The position numbers and the translations under genes were made by a program. From positions 1 through 12,244 of the forward strand of contig CAZBWK010000113.1 in the NCBI GenBank assembly GCA_964495655.1: DNA of 12,244 nucleotides, in the 5' to 3' direction. This DNA comes from JAAYJR01 sp964495655. Its GTDB lineage: Bacteria > Bacteroidota > Bacteroidia > Bacteroidales > Prolixibacteraceae. Positions 1 to 7,720 of this stretch are shown here, piece after piece (the first letter of the stretch is position 1; each line of letters opens with the position of its first letter). The notes under the pieces were generated by a model. That model was not told the origin of the DNA. It ran no database searches and saw only the letters and a program-made list of their open reading frames with translations.

Positions 1-36
1 TTTTCTTTTATGAAATTTTTGTTTAAAAAAGTTCAT
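1..36 (-). CDS. Possible start of an unidentified downstream gene (partial)
   Basis: An ATG at 36-34 opens a frame that runs off the window edge after 12 codons, reading MNFFKQKFHKRK. It begins 35 nt after the stop codon of the DUF3109 gene and on the same strand, the spacing expected for the next gene of an operon. The short basic, aromatic N-terminus could precede a membrane segment, but nothing identifies the product. The ATG lies inside the second copy of a tandem repeat. Twelve codons are too few to prove a gene, so this is mainly a placement inference. Confidence 0.3.
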   Translation of the reverse strand, partial: MNFFKQKFHKRK

Positions 37-81
37 GTTCGTTTCATCTGTTTAAAATTTTCATGTTCGTTTCATCTGTTT
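32..81. repeat. Tandem direct repeat, 22-nt units with 28-nt period
   Basis: Two identical 22-nt units occupy 32-53 and 60-81, each beginning TTCATGTTCGTTTCATCTG, separated by the 6 nt aaaatt. The upper copy contains the last codons and TGA stop (74-72) of the DUF3109 gene. The lower copy contains the ATG (36-34) of the putative next gene. On the minus strand each unit reads through ATGAAACGAACATGA, a four-codon mini-frame with nested ATGA overlaps. The simplest reading is a local tandem duplication of a stop/start junction. Two copies only, so it is not a CRISPR. Confidence 0.85.
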
Positions 82-647
82 TTTATAATATGATTTGCAG
101 CTATCTCCAGCTCGTGATACCATTCTTCTCCGTATTTTCGTATTAAGGGCTCTCTTAAAAAACTGAATAAAGGTATTTGCATAATATTTCCGCAGGCCAG
201 TGCAGGTTTACAAATATCAAGCGCTTCATAGTTTATTGCGTCAAAATTTTTATATTCATTGATCCTTATGGGGAAAAGGTGACAGGAAAGAGGTTTTCTG
301 AAATTGGTTTTCTTTTTGTTAAATGCTTTTTCAATGCTACAACACAGTATTCCTTTATCACTGCAAAAGGAATAAGCACACTGTCCGCTGCCTGTGAGGG
401 GAGTAACGATGTCGCCATCCTGATCGATCACAGAAAAACCTGTACTTTCAATAACTGTGGTATTCTCTTCAGGAAGATATTCTTTAAATAAAGGGTATAA
501 GCTTTGAATTATGGCAGCCTCATCAGAAGTCAGCGGAGCGCCTGAATCACCCTCTATACAACAGGCGCCTCTGCATTTTTCCAGATCGCACCTGAATTTT
601 TTCTCAACAATATCACTGCTGATGATGGTACGGCCAATTTCAATCAT
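72..647 (-). CDS. DUF3109 family cysteine-rich protein
   Basis: The 191-residue protein matches, by recognition, the DUF3109 family found widely in Bacteroidota; its function is not established. It has no signal peptide or membrane segment, so it is probably cytoplasmic. It carries eleven cysteines: C20, C25, C29, C30, C90, C95, C102, C103, C122, C146 and C152. They form clusters (C-x4-C-x3-CC near residue 20, C-x4-C-x6-CC near 90, then SCHLFPIR near 121) that look like a metal or Fe-S site, related in style to the CxxxCxxxCC zinc/iron-chelating families. Metal binding is inference. The ATG at 647 gives a natural MIEIGRTIIS start. It lies 91 nt after gpmI with no terminator seen between, so co-transcription is likely. 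Its last codons and stop fall inside a tandem repeat. Confidence 0.85.
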   Translation of the reverse strand: MIEIGRTIISSDIVEKKFRCDLEKCRGACCIEGDSGAPLTSDEAAIIQSLYPLFKEYLPEENTTVIESTGFSVIDQDGDIVTPLTGSGQCAYSFCSDKGILCCSIEKAFNKKKTNFRKPLSCHLFPIRINEYKNFDAINYEALDICKPALACGNIMQIPLFSFLREPLIRKYGEEWYHELEIAANHIIKNR

Positions 648-738
648 ATCTTAAACTAATTTCAGGCTGTATCATTGATGATGCCGGCACCGTGTAACTC
701 ATTGGTTTTAAGAAAATCCGATTTTGTTATTTATCCGG

Positions 739-2277
739 TTAAGAGTTTATAATCAAAATTTTTCCGGTCATTTCTTTCGGGACCTCAAGGCCCATTATTG
801 AAAGAAGGGTAGGCGCAACATCTGCAAGAATACCGTTATCCAGTTTTACATCTGACTTATCATTACTCACCAAAATGCATGGCACCGGGTTCAGTGAATG
901 GGCTGTGTTTTCCGAGCCATCTTCGTTAACGGCATTATCAGCATTTCCATGGTCAGCAATGATCATTACATTATAATCCCCTTCGAGAGCTGCTTCCACA
1001 ACTTCTCCCACACATTTGTCAACAGCCCGAACAGCTTTATAAATAGCATCGTATACTCCGGTATGTCCCACCATATCGCCATTTGCAAAATTGAGACATA
1101 TAAAATCGGCTTCTCTGTTTTTAAGCTTTGGCACGATTGCGTCTTTTATTTTTGGCGCTGACATTTCAGGTTGAAGGTCATAGGTAGGTACTTTAGGCGA
1201 GGGTATAAGTATTCGTGTTTCTCCTTCGAACTCTTTTTCCCGTCCACCGCTGAAGAAGAAGGTTACATGAGCATATTTTTCTGTTTCAGCTATCCGTATC
1301 TGTTTAAGACCTGCTTTTGAAACCACCTCGCCCATTGTGTTGGTAACGTTTTCTTTATCGAAGATCACATTAATACCTTTGAAGCTTGCATTATAGTTAG
1401 TCATGGTAAACCATTGCAGCGGCATTGTTTTCATTCCGAATTCGGGCAGGTTTTCCTGGGTAAATGCGATGGTTATCTGGCGAAGCCTGTCAGTCCGGAA
1501 GTTAAAGCAAATTACCACATCATCTTCTTCGATCAAAGCAACCGGCTCTCCGGTTTCATTTACCATTACAACCGGCTTGATGAACTCGTCGGTAACACCG
1601 GCATCATAGGAATCCTTTATTGCTGATAGCAGATCAGTTGCTTTAGTGCCCTTTCCTTTTGTATAGAGGTCATAAGCAAGTTTGATACGGTCCCAGTTTT
1701 TATCTCTGTCCATACCGTAGTACCTGCCTATGAGAGAGGCAAATTTTGCATTAGTCGAAGAGAGGGCGGCAAGATCGTCTTTAATGAATCCGTAGCCTGA
1801 GCGGGGATCTGTATCTCTTCCGTCAGTCAGGCCGTGGATAAATATCTTCTCAATTCCCAGATCTGTTCCTATTTGTGACAGGGCAACCATATGGGAACTC
1901 AGTGCATGTACACCGCCGGGACCAATAAGTCCGATGAGGTGTACTTTTTTATTATTCTCTTTTGCATAATTGAATGCTTTCAGGATCCCGGGATTATTCC
2001 ACAAAGACCTGTCTTTGATTGCCCGTGTGATCTTTACCATATCCTGGTAAAGTACACGGCCTGCGCCTATATTAAGATGGCCAACTTCCGAATTACCCAT
2101 TTGTCCGTCAGGCAGTCCTACATCTTCGCCACATGCCAAAAGCCGGGAATGGGGATATTTTTCCAATAAACCATCCATGACCGGTGTTGGTGCGGAGGCA
2201 ATTATGTCACGTTCTGAACCGTCACCGATCCCCCAACCGTCAAGTATCATCAATAAGGTTTTCTTCTTATGAGTCAT
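739..2277 (-). CDS. gpmI: 2,3-bisphosphoglycerate-independent phosphoglycerate mutase
   Basis: GpmI interconverts 3- and 2-phosphoglycerate in lower glycolysis and gluconeogenesis, using two metal ions (usually Mn2+) and a phosphoserine intermediate. At 512 residues it has the standard family length. The phosphatase-type site is complete: D13 in LDGWG, nucleophile S63 in GNSEVGH, D401 and H405 in NGDMVGHTG, D442 and H443 in ADHGNAD, and H460. The substrate site shows GRDTDP (153-158), NFRTDR (259-264) and K334. These positions match the Geobacillus enzyme with offsets of only one or two residues. The ATG at 2277 is 6 nt after the stop of the upstream isomerase gene, indicating co-transcription and possible translational coupling. 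There is no Shine-Dalgarno, as usual in Bacteroidota. Nothing suggests loss of activity. Confidence 0.97.
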   Translation of the reverse strand: MTHKKKTLLMILDGWGIGDGSERDIIASAPTPVMDGLLEKYPHSRLLACGEDVGLPDGQMGNSEVGHLNIGAGRVLYQDMVKITRAIKDRSLWNNPGILKAFNYAKENNKKVHLIGLIGPGGVHALSSHMVALSQIGTDLGIEKIFIHGLTDGRDTDPRSGYGFIKDDLAALSSTNAKFASLIGRYYGMDRDKNWDRIKLAYDLYTKGKGTKATDLLSAIKDSYDAGVTDEFIKPVVMVNETGEPVALIEEDDVVICFNFRTDRLRQITIAFTQENLPEFGMKTMPLQWFTMTNYNASFKGINVIFDKENVTNTMGEVVSKAGLKQIRIAETEKYAHVTFFFSGGREKEFEGETRILIPSPKVPTYDLQPEMSAPKIKDAIVPKLKNREADFICLNFANGDMVGHTGVYDAIYKAVRAVDKCVGEVVEAALEGDYNVMIIADHGNADNAVNEDGSENTAHSLNPVPCILVSNDKSDVKLDNGILADVAPTLLSIMGLEVPKEMTGKILIINS

Positions 2278-2283
2278 AAGGGG

Positions 2284-4410
2284 TTAATAAAATTTTGATC
2301 TTCTGTCAATAATTTTTGCATTTTCACGAAGGGCTGAGAATGCTGCTGAGTTTGCACGGAAATTCAGTTCTCCTGCCAGTCTTATTTTTTCAGTTTCGAT
2401 ATCAGGGTCTTCTGCATCCATGTTTACTGATGTAACCTTAACCAGAAATACGCCATTATTACCTGCAACCGGTTTTGAAATAACATCTGGTTCAAGAGCA
2501 GTTGCTGCTCCGACTAATGCAGGTTCCACTCCGGCGCCGGGTATCTGGAAAGAACTGAATGAAATATCTTTTGCACTTCTCACAGTAGTTCCCAGTTCAC
2601 TTGCAATAGCAGTAAGATTTGTCTTACTTTCAATAGCTTTTTTCATTTTGTCGATCAGAAATTGTGATTTCTTCTCTTTTAAAACAGCTAAATTAACTCT
2701 TTGTTTAACTGATTCGAAATCTGCTATTCCTTCTTCTGTTGCAGATACAAGTGTTGCAATTACGAAGTTTTCGCCAAGGTCGAAGATCGTTGATCCCTGT
2801 GAGTCTTTCAGTATTTCTCCTGCTTTCGATTCAAAAGCAGCCCTGACCAGTACCCTTGCATTGTCAAGTCCCTGGATCTGACGATCATTTTCCCTCAGCA
2901 CAGCTGATTTTTTTTCAAGTTCCTGTTCTTCGACTGCTTTATCGAATTTTTGTTTTGAGGTGTTCTCTCCGGCAAATTTGCTTGCCTGTGCATAAACATT
3001 TTGATAGGTTTGTGTACTGGGTATAACATTTCTTACCAGGTATGCAACCTGCACCTGTCTTGTTTCTTTTCCTCTTTTTGTGGTTTGTACAATATGCAGT
3101 CCAAACTGTGAGGGCACAATAGTCACCTCATTTATTTTATTATTAAATGCGGCAATTTCGAATGGTTTAACCATTTGACCCCTGCCGAACCACCCCAGTT
3201 CACCACCTTGCATTGCTGATCCGCGGTCGGTAGAAAACTCAAGAGCCAGTGCAGCAAAGTCACTGCCGTTTTCGATAGCCGTTTTGAGGCTGTCTGCTAA
3301 TTCCTGTTTCAGGATAATCTCTTCCTGTGAGTTCACTTCAAGGAGAATATGCCTTGCCTCCACTGAGTCAGGCATCATTTCTGAGGCATGAAGTTTAGCA
3401 AGTTTAAATGCATCTTCTTCGCGAAAAGGTCCAAAGATGCTGTTTACCGGTGTTTCAGCATCAAAGATCCAGGAGGCAATATCTTCAGGCAATTCCTCTT
3501 TTTTATACCAATTATCGTCAAACGGAACATCAGAATTTGAATTTACAAAAGTTATATTTTCCGTTGTTTCAGCGAAGTCCTGCACAATATCATTGATCCA
3601 TTTTTCCGCATCCTCAAAATCTTGTTGTGAAGGCGCCACATGATAGGTTATATATTCAATTGTGCGCGATTTTTCCTGCTTATAGTTATCCTGATTACTG
3701 TTATAATAATCTTTAAGGTCTTTGTCGGTAACAACTACCTGGCTGTCAGCAACAGAACTGTGGTTCAGCATTATAAAATCGAAGTTAACAATTTTATTTT
3801 TTTCCTGCAGGCTTTTCTCTGCCTCGAGCGATGTAACATAAAGGCCTTTCCCTATAAGATTATTATATTTAGTCTGGATCCTTTCTTCTTCAATTTGTTT
3901 TTCCAGGAATAGCCAGTATTGACGTTGTTCGGGAGCTACACCAGTTTCAAGGTTTTGAAGGAACCTTATAACAGCTCCCCTGTCAACCTGTCCGGTATTA
4001 GGATTTCTGAACAGTTGCTGGACAATAGGGTGAAGGTTTGTTCCCTGCAGCATATCGAACATTTCTTCTGATGTTACTGTAAGGCCCAGATTTTCATACA
4101 CATCTGTCATTATATATTGGCGTATGAAATTCTCCCAGGTTTGTTGTCTGACTTGTGCCCACGAATCTTCATCCAACTGATTTTGAGAGGTATTCATTTT
4201 ATATATCTCTCCCAGTTCTTCCACTTGCCTTTGAAATTCAGGGTACTGAACAGATTCGCCTTCTATTTCTCCTATTTCAAGCCGGTCTTTCTGAAAAAGT
4301 GAATTGCCGGTCTGAAGCATATCCCCCAGGATAAATGCGGCCAGTGAGATACCAATCACGATTGCCACCAATATCCCTGCTTTTGTCCTAATTGTTTGTA
4401 ACGTTGCCAT
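2284..4410 (-). CDS. Membrane-anchored peptidyl-prolyl isomerase, PpiD/SurA-like
   Basis: This 708-residue protein is a parvulin-type periplasmic folding factor. Residues 11-32 (AGILVAIVIGISLAAFILGD) form one N-terminal transmembrane helix after a short basic head, so the bulk faces the periplasm. Residues ~45-200 look like the SurA/PpiD N-terminal chaperone region. A parvulin (PPIC) domain at ~350-446 shows ARHILLE, GGELGWFGRGQMVKPFE and PSQFGLHIV. The remaining ~260 residues are helical and may hold a second degenerate rotamase-like module (inferred). By analogy with PpiD it would assist newly exported envelope proteins. It begins after the frr terminator, so it probably starts a new transcription unit continuing into gpmI. 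The ATG at 4410 puts the basic residues directly before the helix. Orthology to E. coli PpiD is approximate, hence no symbol. Confidence 0.9.
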   Translation of the reverse strand: MATLQTIRTKAGILVAIVIGISLAAFILGDMLQTGNSLFQKDRLEIGEIEGESVQYPEFQRQVEELGEIYKMNTSQNQLDEDSWAQVRQQTWENFIRQYIMTDVYENLGLTVTSEEMFDMLQGTNLHPIVQQLFRNPNTGQVDRGAVIRFLQNLETGVAPEQRQYWLFLEKQIEEERIQTKYNNLIGKGLYVTSLEAEKSLQEKNKIVNFDFIMLNHSSVADSQVVVTDKDLKDYYNSNQDNYKQEKSRTIEYITYHVAPSQQDFEDAEKWINDIVQDFAETTENITFVNSNSDVPFDDNWYKKEELPEDIASWIFDAETPVNSIFGPFREEDAFKLAKLHASEMMPDSVEARHILLEVNSQEEIILKQELADSLKTAIENGSDFAALALEFSTDRGSAMQGGELGWFGRGQMVKPFEIAAFNNKINEVTIVPSQFGLHIVQTTKRGKETRQVQVAYLVRNVIPSTQTYQNVYAQASKFAGENTSKQKFDKAVEEQELEKKSAVLRENDRQIQGLDNARVLVRAAFESKAGEILKDSQGSTIFDLGENFVIATLVSATEEGIADFESVKQRVNLAVLKEKKSQFLIDKMKKAIESKTNLTAIASELGTTVRSAKDISFSSFQIPGAGVEPALVGAATALEPDVISKPVAGNNGVFLVKVTSVNMDAEDPDIETEKIRLAGELNFRANSAAFSALRENAKIIDRRSKFY

Positions 4411-4458
4411 TAATTTTCAGTTATTATAATGCAATTCTTGTTTAAAATTTTCGAGCTA

Positions 4459-4466
4459 CGAAGATA
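4459..4466 (-). promoter_or_regulatory. Weak -7-like element upstream of the isomerase gene
   Basis: On the minus strand 4466-4459 reads TATCTTCG, one mismatch from the Bacteroidetes -7 consensus TAnnTTTG. It would place the transcript start about 50 nt before the isomerase ATG. No TTTG-like -33 box is found 17-23 nt upstream; the nearest TTTG is 28 nt away at the terminator edge. A new promoter is expected here because the region follows a strong terminator, but this particular element is uncertain. Confidence 0.3.
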
Positions 4467-4493
4467 ACAATTTTCGAATGAAACCATTATCAT

Positions 4494-4526
4494 TCAAAAA
4501 AAAAGGCAGCTTTTGCAAGCTGCCTT
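4494..4526 (-). terminator. Intrinsic terminator of the pyrH-frr unit
   Basis: Read on the minus strand, 4526-4503 forms a perfect 10-bp stem, AAGGCAGCTT paired with AAGCTGCCTT, around a GCAA tetraloop. A run of seven further T residues follows directly (nine counting the end of the stem). This is a textbook Rho-independent terminator about 52 nt after the frr stop codon. The opposite strand has no T tract after the stem, so termination acts on minus-strand transcription only. It separates frr from the isomerase-gpmI unit. Confidence 0.92.
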
Positions 4527-4578
4527 AAAGCCATGAAAACAATTAAACAATGTTCAGAAAACAGAAAACCAGAAAAAA

Positions 4579-5142
4579 CTAAATAGTCATAATATCTTTT
4601 TCCCTGGCCTTCACCAAAATATTTACTTTATTATTAAAATCGTCTGTAAGTTTTTGCACTTCGTTTTCAGCATCTTTTTTTATGTCTTCTGACAATCCCT
4701 CGTTCAGAAGCTTCTTAAGCTGGTCATTAGAATCTTTTCTGGCATTTCTAATGCTTACTTTTGCTATTTCGCCTTCCTTATTGACCTGCTTAACCAGTTG
4801 CTTTCTCCTCTCTTCGGTCAGAGCAGGAACATTTATTCTTATCAGTTCACCATTGTTTTCAGGATTAAAACCAAGATTTGCAGCCAGTATTGCTTTCTCT
4901 ATCACCGGGATCATGCTTTTTTCCCAGGGCTGAACAGCAATGGTTTTCGGATCGGGAGTGCTTATATTTGATATTTGATTCAGAGGGGTCTGACTTCCGT
5001 AATAATCTACCTGAACATTATCCAACATAGCCGGAGATGCTTTCCCTGCCCTTATATGTATTAATTCTTTTTCGAGATGATTAATAGCAGCTTCCATCCT
5101 GGATTCACACTGTTCTAATACTAGCTCTACATCTTTTTGCAT
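4579..5142 (-). CDS. frr: Ribosome recycling factor
   Basis: RRF works with EF-G to split post-termination ribosomes so that the subunits can be reused. The 187-residue length is typical (E. coli 185). Family motifs are all present: IRAGKASP at 30-37, VDYYGSQTPLNQ at 45-56, NVPALTEERRKQL at 104-116, and IRNARKD at 131-137 with the conserved Arg of domain I. The helical C-terminus is intact. The ATG at 5142 gives the usual N-terminus, MQKDVELVLEQCESRM. It lies 161 nt after pyrH, the common bacterial pyrH-frr pairing, but the gap contains a separate promoter, so frr may be expressed both by read-through and independently. A strong terminator follows it. Confidence 0.97.
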   Translation of the reverse strand: MQKDVELVLEQCESRMEAAINHLEKELIHIRAGKASPAMLDNVQVDYYGSQTPLNQISNISTPDPKTIAVQPWEKSMIPVIEKAILAANLGFNPENNGELIRINVPALTEERRKQLVKQVNKEGEIAKVSIRNARKDSNDQLKKLLNEGLSEDIKKDAENEVQKLTDDFNNKVNILVKAREKDIMTI

Positions 5143-5193
5143 TGGTCAGGTAATAATTACTTATTTGTTACTTTAGCTAATCTTACTCCTGCA

Positions 5194-5210
5194 TTCTGTC
5201 TGAAACAGAA
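5194..5210. repeat. Small inverted repeat in the frr leader
   Basis: TTCTGT at 5194-5199 and ACAGAA at 5205-5210 are perfect 6-nt arms around a 5-nt loop. They sit 52-68 nt before the frr ATG and inside the leader predicted from the promoter at 5237-5266. No T tract follows, so it is not a terminator. It could be a weak RNA hairpin or a protein site, or chance in AT-rich DNA. Confidence 0.4.
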
Positions 5211-5236
5211 AAACTCATTTCATTTGTGAACAAAAG

Positions 5237-5266
5237 CAAAAATAAAAAAAATATAATTATATCAAA
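5237..5266 (-). promoter_or_regulatory. Bacteroidetes-type promoter for frr
   Basis: On the minus strand TTTG (5266-5263) is followed after 18 nt by TATTTTTG (5244-5237). This matches both halves of the known Bacteroidetes primary sigma consensus, TTTG and TAnnTTTG with about 17-23 nt between. Initiation would fall near 5230 and give frr a leader of roughly 85-90 nt. Much of the surrounding DNA is AT-rich, which raises the chance of accidental matches, but both boxes are exact and well spaced. Confidence 0.6.
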
Positions 5267-5303
5267 ATTATTATTTCTTTTTTCTTAAAAGCGATCTGAA
5301 TTT

Positions 5304-6011
5304 TTATTTAACCAAAGTGCCAATCTTTTCACCTTTTAGGACTTTTTTAAGAGTTCCTTTACGGTTCATGTTAAAAACAAGTACAGGAAGATTGTTTTCT
5401 TTGCACAAAGTTATGGCAGTCAGATCCATAACCCGCAGATTTAATTTATACACTTCATCATAACTGATCTGGTCATATTTACGCGCATCAGGGTGTTTTT
5501 CAGGATCTGCACTGTATATTCCGTCCACCCTGGTACCTTTAAGCATTATTTCTGCTCCGGTTTCTATTGCCCGCAGGGCGCTTGCCGTATCAGTTGTAAA
5601 AATTGGATTGCCGGTTCCTCCTGCAATAATTGCAATTTCTCCGTCAATCATTGCTTCAATTGCCTTTTCCCTTGTATAAAAAGTCCCTACAGGTTCCATC
5701 CGGATCGATGTGAAAACAGTTGCTCCGGCCCCGGCTTTCAATAATGCAGATTTAAGCGCCAGGCTGTTTATTACTGTTGCCAGCATTCCCATCTGGTCGC
5801 CTGTAACCCTGTCGAATCCGAGTGAGGTACCTTTTAATCCGCGAAAAATATTACCGCCGCCTGTCACTATGGCAATCTGAACTCCCAGAGCAGATAATTC
5901 GGCAATCTGTCCGGCATATTCATCTAATATTGCTTCATCGATTCCATAATTCCGGCTTCCCATAAATGCCTCTCCGCTAAGTTTTAACAGAATCCGGTTG
6001 TATTTGATCAT
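5304..6011 (-). CDS. pyrH: UMP kinase (uridylate kinase)
   Basis: PyrH phosphorylates UMP to UDP with ATP, an essential cytoplasmic step of pyrimidine nucleotide synthesis. At 235 residues it has the normal length of this amino-acid-kinase-fold family. Visible motifs are LLKLSGEAF (8-16, phosphate binding), GGGNIFRG (51-58), TGDQMGMLAT (70-79, with D72 at the UMP site), GGTGNPIFTTDTAS (131-144) and KGTRVDGIYSADP (158-170, nucleotide loop). The ATG at 6011 gives the typical MIKYNRILLKLSGEAF start. It begins only 18 nt after the acyl-CoA synthetase stop, with no promoter evident in the gap, so it probably depends on transcription from upstream. rpsB and tsf, which precede pyrH in many bacteria, are absent here. 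Confidence 0.97.
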   Translation of the reverse strand: MIKYNRILLKLSGEAFMGSRNYGIDEAILDEYAGQIAELSALGVQIAIVTGGGNIFRGLKGTSLGFDRVTGDQMGMLATVINSLALKSALLKAGAGATVFTSIRMEPVGTFYTREKAIEAMIDGEIAIIAGGTGNPIFTTDTASALRAIETGAEIMLKGTRVDGIYSADPEKHPDARKYDQISYDEVYKLNLRVMDLTAITLCKENNLPVLVFNMNRKGTLKKVLKGEKIGTLVK

Positions 6012-6029
6012 AGTTTTAGATTTAATGAG

Positions 6030-7682
6030 CTACTTAACATTTATTCCTTTCTTTTCACAAAGCTTTTCACCCAGCTTGCTCAACTTATATTTCTGTATCT
6101 TTCCGCTTGCCGTCATCGGGAATTCATCAATAAAAAACACATATTTAGGAGTTTTATACCTTGCAATTTTACCTCTGCAAAAGTCGGTTACCTCCTCTTC
6201 TGTAAGTGAATGACCTTTAATTGTCCTTATAAAGGCTGCTACTTCTTCACCGTATTTAGGACTTGGAATGCCTGCTACTTCAACAGTTTCAATCTGTGGC
6301 ATCCCATAGAGGAAATTTTCAATTTCGCGGGGATATATATTCTCACCGCCTCTTATTATCATATCTTTTATCCGTCCTGTAACCCGGTAAAAACCATCTT
6401 TTGTCTTAACTCCCAGATCGCCTGAGTGCAGCCACCCATTGTTATCAATAGCCTTTTTTGTAGCTTCAGGGTTTTTATAGTACCCTTTCATAACATTATA
6501 ACCACGGCAACAGATCTCACCCTGCTCCTCTGTCTCACACTCTTTACCTGTATCCGGATTGACAATCTTCACTTCAACATTCGGATATTCAAAGCCTACA
6601 GTTGCAGATCTCACTTCAGGTGAGTTATGGGCCCGGGTTGCAGTTATCCCCGGTGACGATTCTGTCAGGCCATAGACGATTATGATATCTTTCATATTCA
6701 TCCGGGTCATTACCTGGTTCATAACTTCTATCGGGCAGGGGGCCCCTGCCATGATGCCCGTTCTTAGAGAGCTCAGGTCAAACATATCAAACATAGGATG
6801 ATTGAGCTCTGCGATAAACATAGTTGGCACACCGTATAGAGCTGTGCATTTCTCTTTTTCAACCGAAGCTAAAACCAGCAGCGGATCGAACTCTTCATTA
6901 AAGACGGCTGTAGCTCCGTGGGTAATTATTGCACAGACAGCCAGAACACATCCGAAACAATGAAAGAGGGGCACACAGATAAGTACCTTTTCATTTGAGG
7001 TAAATCTCATGCACTCACCTGTGGCATAACCATTATTGACAATGTTGTGATGCGACAGCATCACACCCTTTGGGAAACCGGTAGTTCCTGATGTGTACTG
7101 CATATTTACCACATCGTGGCAGTTTATTAGTTTTGATATACTCTCAATCTCAATGTCGTCGACATGATTTCCCAGCAGGATCAGTTCAGCGGTATTATAC
7201 ATACCCCGGTGTTTTTCAGGACCAATAAAGACAATATTCTTTAGTTCAGGAAATTTTTCGCTATTGAAGTTGTCTCTGGCCTGCTCTTTTATTTCAGGGA
7301 TCAGGTCAAATATCATTTTAACAAAGTCGCTGTCCTTGTAACCATCAGCAATACACAGGGTATTTACATCTGCATTCTTCAGGAGATATTCCACCTCTGC
7401 ACTTTTATAACTGGTGTTAATAGTAACAAGTATGGCCCCTATCTTTGCTGTGGCAAACATAAAGGTTGTCCAGTCGGGTACATTTTTAGCCCAAACACCT
7501 ACCTTATCCCCCGGTTTTACTCCGATGTAGAGCATTCCTTTAGCCAGGTTATTTACCCGCTCATTAAACTGGCTGTATGTAAATCGCAGATTTCGGTCAG
7601 GGTAGACCATAAATTCTTTATCGGGAGTTTCATAAGCCCATTTTTCCAGGATTCCCCCTAAAGTATAATCGAGTAACTCCAT
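6030..7682 (-). CDS. Fatty-acyl-CoA synthetase (AMP-binding, ACSF2-like)
   Basis: A 550-residue ANL-superfamily enzyme predicted to activate a carboxylic acid, most likely a medium- or long-chain fatty acid, to its acyl-CoA via an acyl-adenylate. Motifs appear in order: YTSGTTGFPKG (196-206, ATP phosphate loop), YGLTESSPG (337-345), GWLHSGDLG (416-424), GRIKDMIIRGGENIYP (436-451, hinge) and TASGKIQK (524-531, with K528 as the catalytic lysine). The ADP-forming type is excluded by this architecture. Overall it resembles the ACSF2/medium-chain ligase branch; the exact substrate cannot be read from sequence. It lies 38 nt after an XRE-cupin regulator and 18 nt before pyrH. The ATG at 7682 yields MELLDYTLGGILEKWA, a normal family N-terminus. 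Confidence 0.92.
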   Translation of the reverse strand: MELLDYTLGGILEKWAYETPDKEFMVYPDRNLRFTYSQFNERVNNLAKGMLYIGVKPGDKVGVWAKNVPDWTTFMFATAKIGAILVTINTSYKSAEVEYLLKNADVNTLCIADGYKDSDFVKMIFDLIPEIKEQARDNFNSEKFPELKNIVFIGPEKHRGMYNTAELILLGNHVDDIEIESISKLINCHDVVNMQYTSGTTGFPKGVMLSHHNIVNNGYATGECMRFTSNEKVLICVPLFHCFGCVLAVCAIITHGATAVFNEEFDPLLVLASVEKEKCTALYGVPTMFIAELNHPMFDMFDLSSLRTGIMAGAPCPIEVMNQVMTRMNMKDIIIVYGLTESSPGITATRAHNSPEVRSATVGFEYPNVEVKIVNPDTGKECETEEQGEICCRGYNVMKGYYKNPEATKKAIDNNGWLHSGDLGVKTKDGFYRVTGRIKDMIIRGGENIYPREIENFLYGMPQIETVEVAGIPSPKYGEEVAAFIRTIKGHSLTEEEVTDFCRGKIARYKTPKYVFFIDEFPMTASGKIQKYKLSKLGEKLCEKKGINVK

Positions 7683-7720
7683 ATAATAATTTACGTTTTT
7701 CCTGTATTAGTTTAAAAAGT

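Noticed and set aside
32..81. CRISPR array
   Set aside because: Only two repeat units, and the 6-nt interval is far too short for a spacer.
177..491. A 104-codon open frame on the plus strand
   Set aside because: It is antisense to the DUF3109 gene, whose cysteine motifs are clearly the real coding signal; no promoter or recognisable domain supports the plus-strand frame.
682..689. TGCCGGCA palindrome in the gpmI-DUF3109 gap as an operator or terminator
   Set aside because: Eight bases of perfect palindrome with no T tract and no second copy; easily chance.
2420..2881. A 153-codon open frame on the plus strand
   Set aside because: It lies wholly antisense to the well-supported isomerase gene, resembles no family I recognise, and its composition is what the reverse complement of that gene would give.
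5263..5270. TAATTTTG (minus strand) as the -7 box for frr
   Set aside because: It fits TAnnTTTG but has no acceptable -33 box at the right spacing. The same TTTG serves better as the -33 half of the promoter at 5237-5266.
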